Assembly (NCBI RefSeq): GCF_000517105.1
Contig: NZ_KI912148.1
Location: 2,354,448-2,418,447 of the forward strand
Origin: Fischerella sp. PCC 9605
Lineage (GTDB): Bacteria > Cyanobacteriota > Cyanobacteriia > Cyanobacteriales > Nostocaceae
Direction of reading: 5' to 3'
DNA: 64,000 bases
Part shown: positions 1 to 9,464 of the stretch, in pieces
Layout of the letters: the number at the start of each line of letters is the position of its first letter
How positions within the stretch are numbered: the first letter of the stretch is position 1
Notes under the pieces: model-generated
What the model saw: the letters and a program-made list of their open reading frames with translations, nothing else
Told to the model about the DNA's origin: nothing
Database searches by the model: none
Made by a program: the position numbers and the translations under genes

Positions 1-144
1 GCTAAGTGTATTTACTGGTACGATCAGTGGTTAAAAACAGGCGATCGCAGCTTATTAGAAATAATCCAACGCTATAACGAAGATGACTGTCGTGCTACCC
101 GCAGCGTTAAAGACTGGCTTGTCAACTTTTTCCAGGCTGGATAA
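1..144 (+). CDS. C-terminal end of RecB/RNase H-like nuclease (TM0106-like), partial
   Basis: Reading frame 1 is open from the first base to a TAA stop at 142-144, giving the last 47 residues of a protein whose start lies outside the window. The tail contains YNEDDCRAT followed by a Trp-rich end. I recognise this as the last motif of the RNase H-like 3'-5' exonuclease domain found in TM0106-type RecB-family predicted nucleases, where the acidic residues would bind metal. Family assignment rests on this short motif only, and the substrate is unknown. A 68-bp gap separates it from the next gene on the same strand. Confidence 0.6.
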   Translation, partial: AKCIYWYDQWLKTGDRSLLEIIQRYNEDDCRATRSVKDWLVNFFQAG

Positions 145-212
145 ATAGCAAATACTTTTAACTTGAGCGTGATATCGTGTTGTTGACTTTTATAGATTAG
201 CAACTCTTACCG

Positions 213-1400
213 ATGCACCTCACCAAAAAAACCTTGAAATTTCCACGAATTATTTTATTTTTTCTGCCAATTCTCATCATCAGCCTCTTCTTTTCCAACT
301 TAAGTTCATCAGCTGTTGAAATTATAGGTATAAATTTTATCGGCTCTGCAACTTTACCTAAAGGTCTTTCATTTCAAAAAACCGAAATAGGAGGGTTATC
401 TGGAATTACCTACGATGCAAATAATGACCTTTATTATGCCATATCTGACGATCGCAGCAACAAAGCTGCTGCTCGCTTTTATACCTTCAAAATTGACTTG
501 AGTAAAGGCTCACTCAAAGATGGTGGCGTTACTCCTGTTGCTGTCACTCCGCTAATAAATGAAGCTGGTAAAACCTTTCCGCCTGGTAGCATCGACCCAG
601 AAGGCATTGCTTTAACTAACAAAGCAACTGTATTTATTTCTTCTGAAGGTGATACCGATCAAATGATAAATCCCTTTATTAAAGAATTCTCCCTAGCCTC
701 TGGCAAAGAGTTAACAACACTACCAGTACCAAATAAATATTTGCCAGATAAAAGCGGTAAGCAAGGAATCCGTAACAATTTAGCCTTTGAAAGTCTCACT
801 ATCACACCCGACCAAAACAAATTATTTACAGCCACGGAAAACGCTCTGATTCAAGATGGTTCAGAAGCTAAACCAAATACTAGTAATCCTTGTCGAATTT
901 TGCAATATAATCTGCTCACCAATCGAGCAGAAAAAGAATTTATTTATCTAACTGAACCAGTAAATTTATTTTTAAAGTTTGCTGGAAAATTTGCTAGTGG
1001 ATTATCTGATTTAGTAGCTCTGGATAATCAAGGACACTTTCTCAGTTTAGAGCGGACTTTTACTGGCTTGGGATTTCATATTGCGCTGTTTCAGGTTTCG
1101 TTAGAGGGAGCCTCAGACATTCATAATATTGACAGTCTTCTAGCTATTAACTCTAAGCAAATCAAACCAGTTCAGAAGAAACTGCTGTTAGATTTGAGGA
1201 ATCTAGATGTATTTTTAGATAATATCGAAGGCTTAACTCTCGGTTCTCGATTACCTAATGGACAACGCTCATTAATACTCGTTAGTGACAATAATTTCAA
1301 TTCCCTGCAACGCACCCAGTTCCTAGCCTTTGAACTCAAAATAGAATCACCCCTGCTTAGATTGTTACGTCGTCTAAGAAATCCTAATTTACAGCGCTAA
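213..1400 (+). CDS. Secreted esterase-like protein of the phytase-like family
   Basis: 395 residues. The N-terminus has a basic start (KKTLKFPR) and a long hydrophobic segment at about residues 12-34, which looks like a signal peptide or membrane anchor, so the protein is probably exported. The body matches the phytase-like, esterase-like beta-propeller family: a GGLSGITYD motif near the start of the mature part, then SIDPEGIAL, NLAFESLTITPD and NIEGLTLG blocks spaced like propeller blades. Members of this family are usually annotated only as having esterase-like activity; true substrates are rarely known. The first ATG directly precedes the signal sequence. It ends in a basic RLLRRLR tail. 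I infer a periplasmic or outer-envelope hydrolase. Confidence 0.75.
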   Translation: MHLTKKTLKFPRIILFFLPILIISLFFSNLSSSAVEIIGINFIGSATLPKGLSFQKTEIGGLSGITYDANNDLYYAISDDRSNKAAARFYTFKIDLSKGSLKDGGVTPVAVTPLINEAGKTFPPGSIDPEGIALTNKATVFISSEGDTDQMINPFIKEFSLASGKELTTLPVPNKYLPDKSGKQGIRNNLAFESLTITPDQNKLFTATENALIQDGSEAKPNTSNPCRILQYNLLTNRAEKEFIYLTEPVNLFLKFAGKFASGLSDLVALDNQGHFLSLERTFTGLGFHIALFQVSLEGASDIHNIDSLLAINSKQIKPVQKKLLLDLRNLDVFLDNIEGLTLGSRLPNGQRSLILVSDNNFNSLQRTQFLAFELKIESPLLRLLRRLRNPNLQR

Positions 1401-1801
1401 GCAGGCGAGTAGAAGAGTGGGGGGAAATGTAGAGACGCGCCATGGCGCGTCTGGGAGAGTGGGGGATGGGGAGATGGGGAGAATAACCACTAACTACTAA
1501 CTACTAACCACCAACAAATAACTAATCAGTAGATTCACTGACTTGAATAATCAATTCAGTGAATTCCCTGTTTAGTTTCAGTGTAATTTCTCATATCAAT
1601 CACTTTATTAATATGTTAAACAATGTTTACAAGCTTTTACAATTTTTTTAATATAAATTTACTTAATTTTTATAATTATTTGTACTTAGGTTTACCTGAA
1701 CTGATTAATTCTCAAAATTTCTTGAGTATCCTTATGGTTAAAATTAATTATTAAATAAATGGTACTAATTATATTTAATTATTTGGAGAATCAACTATTT
1801 T
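1401..1801. other. Intergenic region with palindrome and simple repeats
   Basis: No gene seen. Positions 1433-1452 form a perfect 20-bp palindrome (AGACGCGCCATGGCGCGTCT), the same family as the element inside hetC at 13841-13868. Next come G-rich heptamer-like text and a run of CTAACTA repeats up to about 1520. The rest (about 1600-1790) is very AT-rich and is the likely promoter region of the kinase gene. Confidence 0.7.
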
Positions 1802-3421
1802 ATGTTGCAAAATTCAATTAACAATAAAGTAACTCACAAAACAGATTTAGACATTTACATAGGCAAATTCCTGAACAATCGTTATTTAATCAGAGATTTG
1901 ATTGGTAAAGGAGGCATGGGTAGAGTCTACCTAGCAGAAGACGCTGCTAAAGGTGGTAAACCAGTTGCAGTCAAGATTTTGTCAATGAATCTGTTAGATC
2001 GACAAATGTCTCAACGTTTTGCCAGAGAAATTTTTATTGGTGCTCAATTGGGTCGGAAAAGTACACACATTGTCCGAGTATTGAGTTATGGAGTAACCGA
2101 AAATAAAGTTCCCTTTTATGTAATGGAGTATCTGCAAGGGAAAAACCTCAAACAAATCCTCAAGATTGAGTCTTTAAAAATATCAAATTTTTTGGAATTT
2201 TGTCATCAAATTTGTTTAGGCTTGCATTGTGCTCACCAAGGTGTCAGCATCAAAGGAGAGATTTATCCAGTTGTTCACCGAGATATTAAACCAGAAAATA
2301 TATTTCTTAACGAAGACGCCAAAAAAGGCAAGATAGTCAAAATACTCGATTTTGGTATTGCTAAGTTTTTAACAGAGCGTTCCGGAATAAGCATGTCAGA
2401 GTCTTTTATAGGCAGTTTACCTTATTGTTCTCCAGAACATATGGAAGGACGCAAACTATTAGATGTGCGTTCTGATATTTACAGTTTGGGAGTGTTGATG
2501 TTTGAAATGTTGACAGGCAAGCATCCATTTCAAACTAAAAGTACTTCCTTTGGTGACTGGTATCAAGTTCATCGCTTTGAAATACCACCTCCTTTTGAGA
2601 AAATAGCACCTCAGGTTAAAATCCCACAAGAGCTAAAACAATTAGTAATGAGTTGTTTGGCCAAAAAAGTAAGCGATCGCCCTCAAAATATTAACCAAAT
2701 ATTAGCAGTGTTAGAGAACTTGCAGCGTAAGCATCATGGTGAAACTATCGATATTAGTATTAATTACCAAACTCAAAAGCCTGTACAGTTAGTACCTGTA
2801 ACGTCATTATCTGAGAAAGTTTGCTTGCAGAAAACTTGGCCTAAAAATCAACCGATAGCTCCTATTTGTTTTTCACATCTAATCCACACACAGCAGGGTA
2901 TGATACCAACTTTTTGGGCGATGTTACCTAAAAAAGAAATTGCAAAATTCTTAGAGAAAAACAATTCTACAGAGTTTATTTTTAAAAGTAATCTATATCC
3001 AATGGTATTGTGGATAACAGTCTTGAGTGATACGCAAATTAAACTAACAAGATGGTTATCTTGCTTTTTAGATTTAAAAGATCATAAAGGTCAAAAAATA
3101 GTAAAAGCATTAGCAGATACTGGCTACTATCATTTATTATTCTTCGCTCTGGAAGAACCAAATAGCTGTGCCAACGTGATGACTTTAACTTTCACCGCTA
3201 CTCAGCGCCAGCAATTAGCAGATTGTTTAGAGCTTAGTCAAAAAGCAGATATTGTTATTTCGTCTAGCGAAAGCAAAAATATTCTGAAAACAGAGTGTGA
3301 AAAAATGAAGCCCGAAATTCTGCAAAATCTAGTTGTACAACAAAAACAAAAAAAATTCGGTGTGAAGTTTTGGTTGTATAAATTATTTGATAATTTATTA
3401 AATTTATTATCGCAGCGTTAA
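1802..3421 (+). CDS. Ser/Thr protein kinase with uncharacterised C-terminal domain
   Basis: 539 residues. A Hanks-type kinase domain spans about residues 25-310: glycine loop GKGGMGRVY (35-43), the ATP-binding Lys in VAVKIL (K58), catalytic loop HRDIKPEN (about 158-165), DFG shortly after, and a YCSPEHMEG activation/P+1 segment. All residues needed for catalysis are present, so it is probably active. The final 220 or so residues do not look like PASTA, WD40 or FHA modules and have no clear membrane segment, so the kinase seems soluble; this region may bind a ligand or substrate and I do not recognise it. The ATG follows a TTGGAG-like ribosome binding site. No partner gene is adjacent, so the signal is unknown. 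Confidence 0.9.
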   Translation: MLQNSINNKVTHKTDLDIYIGKFLNNRYLIRDLIGKGGMGRVYLAEDAAKGGKPVAVKILSMNLLDRQMSQRFAREIFIGAQLGRKSTHIVRVLSYGVTENKVPFYVMEYLQGKNLKQILKIESLKISNFLEFCHQICLGLHCAHQGVSIKGEIYPVVHRDIKPENIFLNEDAKKGKIVKILDFGIAKFLTERSGISMSESFIGSLPYCSPEHMEGRKLLDVRSDIYSLGVLMFEMLTGKHPFQTKSTSFGDWYQVHRFEIPPPFEKIAPQVKIPQELKQLVMSCLAKKVSDRPQNINQILAVLENLQRKHHGETIDISINYQTQKPVQLVPVTSLSEKVCLQKTWPKNQPIAPICFSHLIHTQQGMIPTFWAMLPKKEIAKFLEKNNSTEFIFKSNLYPMVLWITVLSDTQIKLTRWLSCFLDLKDHKGQKIVKALADTGYYHLLFFALEEPNSCANVMTLTFTATQRQQLADCLELSQKADIVISSSESKNILKTECEKMKPEILQNLVVQQKQKKFGVKFWLYKLFDNLLNLLSQR

Positions 3422-3703
3422 ATAAAAAATCATAAATCATTACCAGCGACAAATGCTGAAAACCTACCTGGGTAAAACATAGTCAGAGCTTACCTCCTTC
3501 GCCTCACATCCAGCCCAGCAAAAATTTATGAAAGCAAGAGTATAAAAAACTACCATTGAGCGTGTTGCAAAATCTAACACCAGTTCAGCCTGTGGCAATG
3601 GGAAAGGGGAGAGTGGGCATCGGGCATAGTTAACAACCACTAACTACTAACCACTAACTACTAACCAATGACAAATGACTATTGATTTTTTCCAAAAAAA
3701 AGC

Positions 3704-3732
3704 TTGACAATTTCAAATGTGTTAGGCATAAT
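3704..3732 (+). promoter_or_regulatory. Sigma70-type promoter of tRNA-Asp
   Basis: TTGACA at 3704-3709 and CATAAT at 3727-3732 are separated by 17 bp. The -10 box ends 18 bp before the mature tRNA start, as expected for a tRNA promoter. The -35 box is perfect and the -10 has one mismatch. Confidence 0.75.
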
Positions 3733-3750
3733 TAAAAAGTTGCCAGTTGA

Positions 3751-3824
3751 GGGACCGTAGTTCAATTGGTTAGAGCACCGCCCTGTCACGGCGGAAGTTG
3801 CGGGTTCGAGCCCCGTCGGTCCCG
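3751..3824 (+). tRNA. tRNA-Asp (GTC)
   Basis: 74 nt cloverleaf without an encoded CCA. The acceptor arm GGGACCG pairs perfectly with CGGTCCC. The anticodon stem CCGCC/GGCGG encloses loop CTGTCAC with anticodon GTC, and the T-loop GTTCGAG is standard. The discriminator is G (3824), the identity base for aspartate. It sits alone between the kinase gene and gltX behind its own promoter. Confidence 0.97.
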
Positions 3825-3853
3825 TTGAGTTACATAAAGTATAAGATAGATTT

Positions 3854-3911
3854 TAAAGTTCCTGATAGGCAATTGCTAATTACTGCTAGCAATTGCCAGT
3901 CAGGAACTTTA
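3854..3911 (+). terminator. Long near-perfect inverted repeat after tRNA-Asp
   Basis: The arms 3854-3878 and 3887-3911 are 25 nt each and complementary except for one 2-nt mismatch, with an 8-nt loop. It starts 29 nt after the tRNA. There is no T-run beyond TTTA, so it may act as a processing or stop signal for the tRNA transcript or be a mobile palindromic repeat. It ends 74 bp before gltX. Confidence 0.6.
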
Positions 3912-3985
3912 ATCTCATGAAGACCATTTCTGGAATACCCTACAATGGTCATGCTTTGCCATCATAAATAATTTGCGAATTTGCT

Positions 3986-5434
3986 GTGACTATTAAAGTA
4001 CGTCTTGCTCCTAGTCCGACTGGGAATTTACATATTGGTACAGCAAGAACGGCTGTATTCAACTGGTTGTTTGCCCGTCACCATCACGGGAAGTTCGTTT
4101 TGCGAATTGAAGACACAGACGTAGAGCGATCGCGTCCCGAATTTACAGAAAATATCCTCCAGGGGTTACGCTGGCTAGGATTAAACTGGGATGAAGGGCC
4201 TTTTTTCCAAACCCAACGCTTGGAGATTTACAAACAAGCGGTACAAACCCTTCTCGATCGGGGATTAGCGTATCGCTGTTATACAACCTCTGAAGAACTA
4301 GACGCGCTGCGAGAGGCCCAAAAAGCAAGAGGTGAGGCTCCTCGTTATGACAACCGTCATCGCAATTTGACACCAGAACAAGAAGCTGCTTACAAAGCTG
4401 AAGGGCGTAGCTTTGTGATTCGCTTCAAAATTGATGATGACCGGGAAATTGTCTGGAATGACTTAGTAAGAGACAAGATGGTTTGGCGCGGTAGCGATTT
4501 GGGTGGTGATATGGTCATCGCTCGCGCCGCCGCAGATGGTATTGGTCAACCCCTGTACAATTTTGCGGTTGTGGTCGATGACATCGACATGCAAATTACT
4601 CATGTGATTCGAGGAGAAGACCACATCGCCAACACTGCCAAGCAAATTCTCCTCTATGAAGCTTTTGGTGCAAAAATACCAGAATTTGCCCACACACCCC
4701 TAATTTTGAATCAAGAGGGACGCAAGCTTTCTAAACGAGATGGTGTCACTTCTATCTCGGATTTTAAACAAATGGGCTTCACTGCCGAAGCTTTGGTTAA
4801 TTACATGACATTGTTAGGTTGGTCGCCTCCAGATTCGACTCAGGAAATTTTTACCTTACAAGAAGCGGCACAACAGTTTAGTTTTGAGCGGGTTAATAAA
4901 GCAGGAGCAAAGTTTGATTGGGCAAAGCTAGATTGGATCAATAGCCAGTACATCCACACGATGTCGGTAGATAAACTGATAGATTTAGTCATTCCCTATT
5001 GGGAAGAAGCTGGGTATAAATTAACAGGAGGAAGGGAAGAACGCTCTTGGTTAGAGCGACTGGTGACTTTAATTCAGCCCAGCTTGACTCGCCTTGTTGA
5101 CGCTGTCGCTATAAGCAAACTTTTTTTCACTGATACGGTGGAATTCAGTGAGGAAGCTGCTACTCAACTCAAACAAGAAGGTGTTGCTACTGCTATTAAA
5201 GGTGTTATCGTTGCGCTACAGAATCAGCAGGAGTTGAACGAAGCCAGCGCCCAAGACATTATTAAAAAAGTAGTAAAAGAGCAAAACTTCAAGAAAGGCT
5301 TGATTATGCGTAGTCTCCGGGCAGCTTTAACCGGAGATATGCATGGCCCCGACTTGATCCAATCTTGGTTGCTACTCCATCAAATAGGGTTAGATAAGCT
5401 CCGCTTAGCTAAGGCAATAGCAGAAGACAATTAA
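3986..5434 (+). CDS. gltX: Glutamyl-tRNA synthetase
   Basis: 482 residues, normal for bacterial GluRS. It charges tRNA-Glu (in cyanobacteria usually also tRNA-Gln, later amidated by GatCAB), and glutamyl-tRNA also feeds tetrapyrrole synthesis. The class I signatures are clear: HIGT at residues 16-19 after RLAPSPTG, and KLSKR at 247-251. RIEDTD and [11 protein letters not shown] blocks are also present, and the C-terminal helical part is the anticodon-binding cage. Translation starts at GTG, because the RLAPSPTG motif must lie within the first 13 residues. The gene stands on its own behind tRNA-Asp, with a hairpin terminator at 5736. Confidence 0.97.
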   Translation: MTIKVRLAPSPTGNLHIGTARTAVFNWLFARHHHGKFVLRIEDTDVERSRPEFTENILQGLRWLGLNWDEGPFFQTQRLEIYKQAVQTLLDRGLAYRCYTTSEELDALREAQKARGEAPRYDNRHRNLTPEQEAAYKAEGRSFVIRFKIDDDREIVWNDLVRDKMVWRGSDLGGDMVIARAAADGIGQPLYNFAVVVDDIDMQITHVIRGEDHIANTAKQILLYEAFGAKIPEFAHTPLILNQEGRKLSKRDGVTSISDFKQMGFTAEALVNYMTLLGWSPPDSTQEIFTLQEAAQQFSFERVNKAGAKFDWAKLDWINSQYIHTMSVDKLIDLVIPYWEEAGYKLTGGREERSWLERLVTLIQPSLTRLVDAVAISKLFFTDTVEFSEEAATQLKQEGVATAIKGVIVALQNQQELNEASAQDIIKKVVKEQNFKKGLIMRSLRAALTGDMHGPDLIQSWLLLHQIGLDKLRLAKAIAEDN

Positions 5435-5735
5435 ACTACGAAGCGTTAAACTCGCATACTTACTTTTAGAGATTGTCCTTTGTCATTAGTGAGCCAGCGC
5501 GCTCCAAAGGGGGTCTCCCCCATGTAGACGCCCGCAGGGCGGCTTCGGTGCAGGGTGCGACTGGCGTAGACGCGCGCAGCGCGGCTTCTCGCAGAGTACC
5601 CGCAAGGGTCATTAGTCATTTGTGTTTACAAAGGACTAATGACTAATGACTAATGACGATTTAGCTAATATTCAACCTCGGCGATAATCCTTGAGGATAA
5701 ATAATATTGTCCAAATAGAGAATATAGATCAAGTC
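5435..5735. repeat. Intergenic repeats downstream of gltX
   Basis: About 300 bp with no gene. Positions 5515-5610 hold short GC-rich palindromic words (GTAGACGCCCGCAGGGCGGC and a GTAGACGCGCGCAGCGCGGC variant) of a type scattered between genes in this group; a related copy lies at about 10409-10445. Positions 5610-5657 hold GTCATTAGTCATTTGTG on one side and its complement ACTAATGACTAATGAC on the other, able to form a hairpin. Confidence 0.7.
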
Positions 5736-5765
5736 AAGGCGCATGTTCATGCGCCTTTATTTATT
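5736..5765 (+). terminator. Rho-independent-type terminator
   Basis: AAGGCGCATG (5736-5745), loop TT, and the exact complement CATGCGCCTT (5748-5757) are followed by TATTTATT. The strong GC-rich stem ahead of T-rich sequence suits termination of gltX transcription, 300 bp after its stop. Confidence 0.65.
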
Positions 5766-5894
5766 AAGGGAAGCTATAGTGACAAATAAAGAACGTTTTT
5801 CTATATATGGGCAATTTCCCTCAGTTTAGGAACTCGGCGTGTAAAATAAGTGTCATCAAAAATACTGAAAATAATTTAGAAAAATATAATCAAA

Positions 5895-6392
5895 ATGCCA
5901 AGTAAAGTGATCAATCAAGGGATAAAATTATCGTTCTTGATAGCGACGTTGGCGATCGCATTGGTAATGAATGCCGTAGCACATGCAGAGGAAACACCAC
6001 CACCCATATTTGGCGATATCAGTATCGGTCTCAAATTTGTCCCAGACCCCCTTCAAGTTCGTGGCATGAGTGGCGGTTCATTGCCAGGAAATCAAGTTGT
6101 TAATAAAACTGAAACTCCCACAGGTCAGTGTGCCGGATTTGTTGATGAGAAACCAGACCACACCCTACAGCTCACAACAAAATTCGACTATCTGAAAGTA
6201 CTAGTAGACAGTCCTGAGGATACAACCCTGATTATCAGTGGTCCTGGTGGTACTTGGTGTAATGACGATTTTAACGGTAAAAATCCTGGCATTGTTGGGG
6301 AATGGCTACCTGGAACTTATCAGCTTTGGGTTGGTTCCTACCACAAAGATAAGTATTTTCCTTATACTCTGCAAATTACAGAAGTTAAATAA
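5895..6392 (+). CDS. Small secreted protein with PPC-like beta domain
   Basis: 165 residues. The signal peptide is clear: a basic start, hydrophobic core at about residues 12-26 and a cleavage-like AHA-EE site near residue 31. The mature part has a proline-rich start, then a beta-rich domain with LVDSPEDTTLIISGPGG, NDDFNG and GTYQLWVGSY. This resembles PPC-type (prepeptidase C-terminal) domains of exported proteins. Two Cys (in GQCAGF and TWCNDD) could form a disulfide. No catalytic motif is visible. Such proteins are common and uncharacterised in filamentous cyanobacteria. It appears monocistronic. Confidence 0.8.
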   Translation: MPSKVINQGIKLSFLIATLAIALVMNAVAHAEETPPPIFGDISIGLKFVPDPLQVRGMSGGSLPGNQVVNKTETPTGQCAGFVDEKPDHTLQLTTKFDYLKVLVDSPEDTTLIISGPGGTWCNDDFNGKNPGIVGEWLPGTYQLWVGSYHKDKYFPYTLQITEVK

Positions 6393-6420
6393 ATAGTTGT
6401 TGGTTAGTGGTTAGTAGTTA

Positions 6421-6489
6421 GTAGGGGCGGGTTTGAATAGATATCTCGTCTTTTGAGCTAAAAAGTTTGATAGCTAAACCCGCCCCTAC
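6421..6489. repeat. MITE-like inverted repeat
   Basis: The 14-bp arms at 6421-6434 and 6476-6489 (GTAGGGGCGGGTTT and its exact complement) flank about 41 bp. The element is bordered by TTAGTGG/TTAGTAG heptamer text on both sides. It resembles small non-coding mobile repeats common between cyanobacterial genes. The following 6490-6741 contains further short repeats and no credible gene. Confidence 0.7.
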
Positions 6490-6741
6490 AGTAGTTAGCG
6501 ATTAGTGGTTAGTGGTTATTCCCCCCTTTAAGGAGGGAAAATCTTCAAAAGTCCACAGCAGTCACACCCTGTGGGAAGCCGATCTCTTCCATGAGCAAAT
6601 GCCTACCCTTTCCAAAGGGGACTTTGAGGTGATTGTTTCACCCTTTTTTAGGGGAGCCAGTGCGCCCTTGGAAGTTCCAAGAGTTGTAGCATCTGGCCTG
6701 GGCTAGGGAGGATCTAAGAGTTTGACAAAAGACCCTAGTTC

Positions 6742-8856
6742 CTACTGTACTCTCACCAAATAGGGTGAGGGAATTGGGTCAGCTTTTCCGGAATTAACCA
6801 ATGCTTGGTAAACAAAAGCAGCCACTTCAGCTCTGGTTGCCTGACGATTGGGATTTAGTTGGTTGACTGATGGATAATTTACTACCAACAGCTTTGAGGT
6901 TGCTGCTGCCACTTGAGCAGTAGCATAGTTGGGAATCTGCGAAGAATCAGAGTAGAAAGAAAGGATATTTGGATTGTCTGTAGTTAAGTTCAGACCGCTA
7001 GATAATGAGACTAACGCCTGTACTCGGGGAATTTGTTGTTCTGGTTTAAAAGTGCGATCGGGATAGCCTGAGACAAAACCAACTCGATAAGCATTTTGAA
7101 TTGCATCATAAGCCCAGAATTTGCTACTGATATCCTTGAAGTTAGTGGCCTCGCGTTTCGGTGCTAAAGAAAAGGCTTTGGTGACAATAGCTGCAAATTG
7201 GGCGCGTGTTACAGGATCGTTCGGTTTAAAAGTGCCATCAGGGAAACCTGCAATAATATTCCGAGATGCTAAGGCTTCAATGTAACCTTTTGCCCAATAA
7301 CCCACTACTACATCCTTGAAAGCAACTGAACCACCTGGTGGGGGTTCAACTGTAGAGGCAATAAATTCAACCAGACCGGCAATTTTCTTGATATCGATAT
7401 CGTTGCCAATAGCAAAAATTTTATTTGTCTTAGTGGCGTTGTTTAGATCGTGACGAGTGTTATTGCGGATGAGGTTACTACCTGGATTTTCACCAGTGCC
7501 GAGGTCAGGTAAAGCATTGATAGTTGCCACTACACCATCCCGCTTATTATTCTGAATGACATTCTTACGCAGGATGGGCTTAGCTGACTCGGAGATATAA
7601 ATACCATCCTGGTTTTGGAGGATCTGATTTCCTTCTATCAGAGGTGTGGAAGTACCACCAATCGCCAAACCAAAACCAGTGTCTTGAAACAAGTTATTCC
7701 GAATTTCTCCAGAGGCAGATTTAGCTACTGAAACTCCGTTGCCTTTGTTTTGCACGAAGATATTGTTTTCTATTTTGGGATTTCCTTTACCGGTGACAAA
7801 AACGCCTTCCCGAACGCTGTTGGTAAAGGTACTATTGCTGATTGTGGGATTAGTTGATTCTACCCATACAGCTGTGCCACGGCTATCAGAGTTAGTGACT
7901 GTTACCCCTGTTATCGTGCTATCTTTTTCAGTCTTAATTGTTACATTTTGTTTGGCAAATGTGGGACTGATATATGTACCACTACCTGTAATCAATACCG
8001 CTTGACCTTTGGTAGATTCGTCACCTCGTAGGATCACGCCCTGTTTAATTGTTAGCGGGAACACTTCCCCACTTTCTTTACTATAAGTACCAGGAGCTAA
8101 TTGAATAGTTGCACCCGGTTGGGCTTGATTGAGAGCAAAAGTGATGGTTTTATAAGGCTGTGCCTCTGAGGTACCAGCACTAGCAGCGTCCGAACCAGTT
8201 TGGGGGTTAACGTAAATAACTGTTCCAGTTGCAGGAGTTTGAGTTCCGGTTGCAGGAATCTGAGTTCCATTTGTAGGAACTTGAGTTCCATTTGCAGGAA
8301 CTTGAGTTCCATTTGCAGGAATTTGAGTTCCGTTTGTAGGAACTTGAGTTCCAGTTGCAGGAGTTTGAGTTCCGGTTGCAGGAGTTTGAGTTCCGGTTGC
8401 AGGAATCTGAGTTCCATTTGTAGGAACTTGAGTTCCATTTGCAGGAGTTTGAATTCCATTTGCAGGAACTTGAGTTCCATTTGCAGGAACTTGAGTTCCA
8501 TTTGCAGGAATCTGAGTTCCATTTGCAGGAATCTGAGTTCCATTTGCAGGAATCTGAGTTCCATTGGCAGGAATTTGAGTTCCGGTTGCAGGAGTTTGAA
8601 TTCCATTTGCAGGAACTTGAGTTCCATTTGCAGGAATTTGAGTTCCGTTTGTAGGAACTTGCGCCATTTGAGGAGAGGCGATATCTTTCTTGTCAGTAGT
8701 ATCAGCGTTTACCTCAATAGGCATAAGCATGGAACCACTAGAAAGTAATAACAAAGTGCTTAGTGCTACAGGCAAACGGAGAGTATATCGGAAGAACTTG
8801 CTAGTATAAGGACGAAAAGTTTTTAGTTGCTGAATGGAAAAACCCTGATGTTTCAT
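6742..8856 (-). CDS. S-layer-homology, beta-helix envelope protein with Pro/Thr-rich repeat
   Basis: 704 residues. Order: signal peptide with hydrophobic core at about residues 28-44; a low-complexity linker of 21 heptapeptides (residues 66-212, consensus Q-[IVT]-P-[AT]-[NT]-G-[TI]); a DUF1565-like right-handed parallel beta helix at about 214-470 with VTNSDSRGTAV and IENNIFVQN type coils; then three SLH modules at about 515-700 (FKDVVVGYWAKGYIEAL, FKDISSKFWAYDAIQNA, and a weaker third). SLH modules normally anchor proteins to cell-wall polymers, and the beta helix usually binds or cleaves polysaccharide. I infer a cell-surface protein whose linker spans the periplasm or wall. No catalytic residue set can be identified. 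The third SLH copy is degenerate. Confidence 0.88.
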   Translation of the reverse strand: MKHQGFSIQQLKTFRPYTSKFFRYTLRLPVALSTLLLLSSGSMLMPIEVNADTTDKKDIASPQMAQVPTNGTQIPANGTQVPANGIQTPATGTQIPANGTQIPANGTQIPANGTQIPANGTQVPANGTQVPANGIQTPANGTQVPTNGTQIPATGTQTPATGTQTPATGTQVPTNGTQIPANGTQVPANGTQVPTNGTQIPATGTQTPATGTVIYVNPQTGSDAASAGTSEAQPYKTITFALNQAQPGATIQLAPGTYSKESGEVFPLTIKQGVILRGDESTKGQAVLITGSGTYISPTFAKQNVTIKTEKDSTITGVTVTNSDSRGTAVWVESTNPTISNSTFTNSVREGVFVTGKGNPKIENNIFVQNKGNGVSVAKSASGEIRNNLFQDTGFGLAIGGTSTPLIEGNQILQNQDGIYISESAKPILRKNVIQNNKRDGVVATINALPDLGTGENPGSNLIRNNTRHDLNNATKTNKIFAIGNDIDIKKIAGLVEFIASTVEPPPGGSVAFKDVVVGYWAKGYIEALASRNIIAGFPDGTFKPNDPVTRAQFAAIVTKAFSLAPKREATNFKDISSKFWAYDAIQNAYRVGFVSGYPDRTFKPEQQIPRVQALVSLSSGLNLTTDNPNILSFYSDSSQIPNYATAQVAAATSKLLVVNYPSVNQLNPNRQATRAEVAAFVYQALVNSGKADPIPSPYLVRVQ
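8221..8661 (-). repeat. 21-nt in-gene tandem repeat, 21 units
   Basis: This stretch encodes residues 66-212 of the SLH protein. The unit is 21 nt (seven codons). Unit classes differ at a few codons (IPANG, VPANG, TPATG, VPTNG), and the run of units 12-14 recurs as units 19-21, which points to block duplication. Because the period is a multiple of three, other reading frames are also free of stops. Confidence 0.95.
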
Positions 8857-9328
8857 CTTAATTACTTACGTCTTGTAATGTGTTGATTTACCGTATGTTA
8901 AATCATGTGTCAATTAATGTGTCAATTACAGCTGAATTACCTGCAAAACACATGGAAAACTATAGCGGAAGACCAGCACATTCGCAGCTGGGTTCCCATA
9001 TGTAAAACTTATTTCTGTTGCAGAAATTCATGAGTACTCATCTAAGGCATGATGTTTGATAGCAGCAAAACTAGCGGGTCTGCTACAACTAAAGGCGATC
9101 GCACTTTCGCAGATAATATCTATCACTTTGCAGTGTATTACGCTGTCGTAATCACACGTAGCAATGCACATCTACATGTAAAATTGTATATTACTAATGC
9201 ATTCGTACTTTTCTTTAAATTCATTAACATTTGTACATAACCGGAAATACAAAGAGACAAAAAATAAAAAAAATATTAGGAATTCAAAAAAATCAAAAAT
9301 TTCTGCGAGACTAATAATTGTTCAAACG

Positions 9329-9464
9329 GGGTCAGCCAATATAAAGACCCTGAACATAAACCATCATATTTAAAAGGAGTCAACATAATTTAAAGACTCC
9401 AAACAAATTAAAACTCACAATGTTCTAAGCGCCAGGCAAAAACTTTATCAGTCATGGCGCTTTT
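9329..9464 (+). ncRNA. Candidate small RNA: two similar hairpins plus terminator
   Basis: Hairpin 1 is GGGTC/GACCC (9329-9350). Hairpin 2 is GGAGTC/GACTCC (9376-9400). Both loops end in the same TAAA before the closing strand. An AAGCGCCA...TGGCGCTTTT hairpin at 9427-9464 follows and looks like a Rho-independent terminator. No open reading frame explains these structures. I see no exact match to Yfr1 or Yfr2 signature motifs. The 5' end and transcription are inferred. Confidence 0.35.

Noticed and set aside
6512..6706. 64-codon open frame after the small secreted protein
   Set aside because: Built from CCCCCCTTTAAGGAGGG-type and other intergenic repeat words; no ribosome site and low-quality protein composition.
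8097..8748. Long open frames on both strands across the SLH gene repeat
   Set aside because: They arise from the 21-nt period of the repeat; the minus-strand SLH frame alone has a signal peptide and domains.
9049..9240. 63-codon open frame
   Set aside because: AT-driven composition, no recognisable motif or ribosome site.
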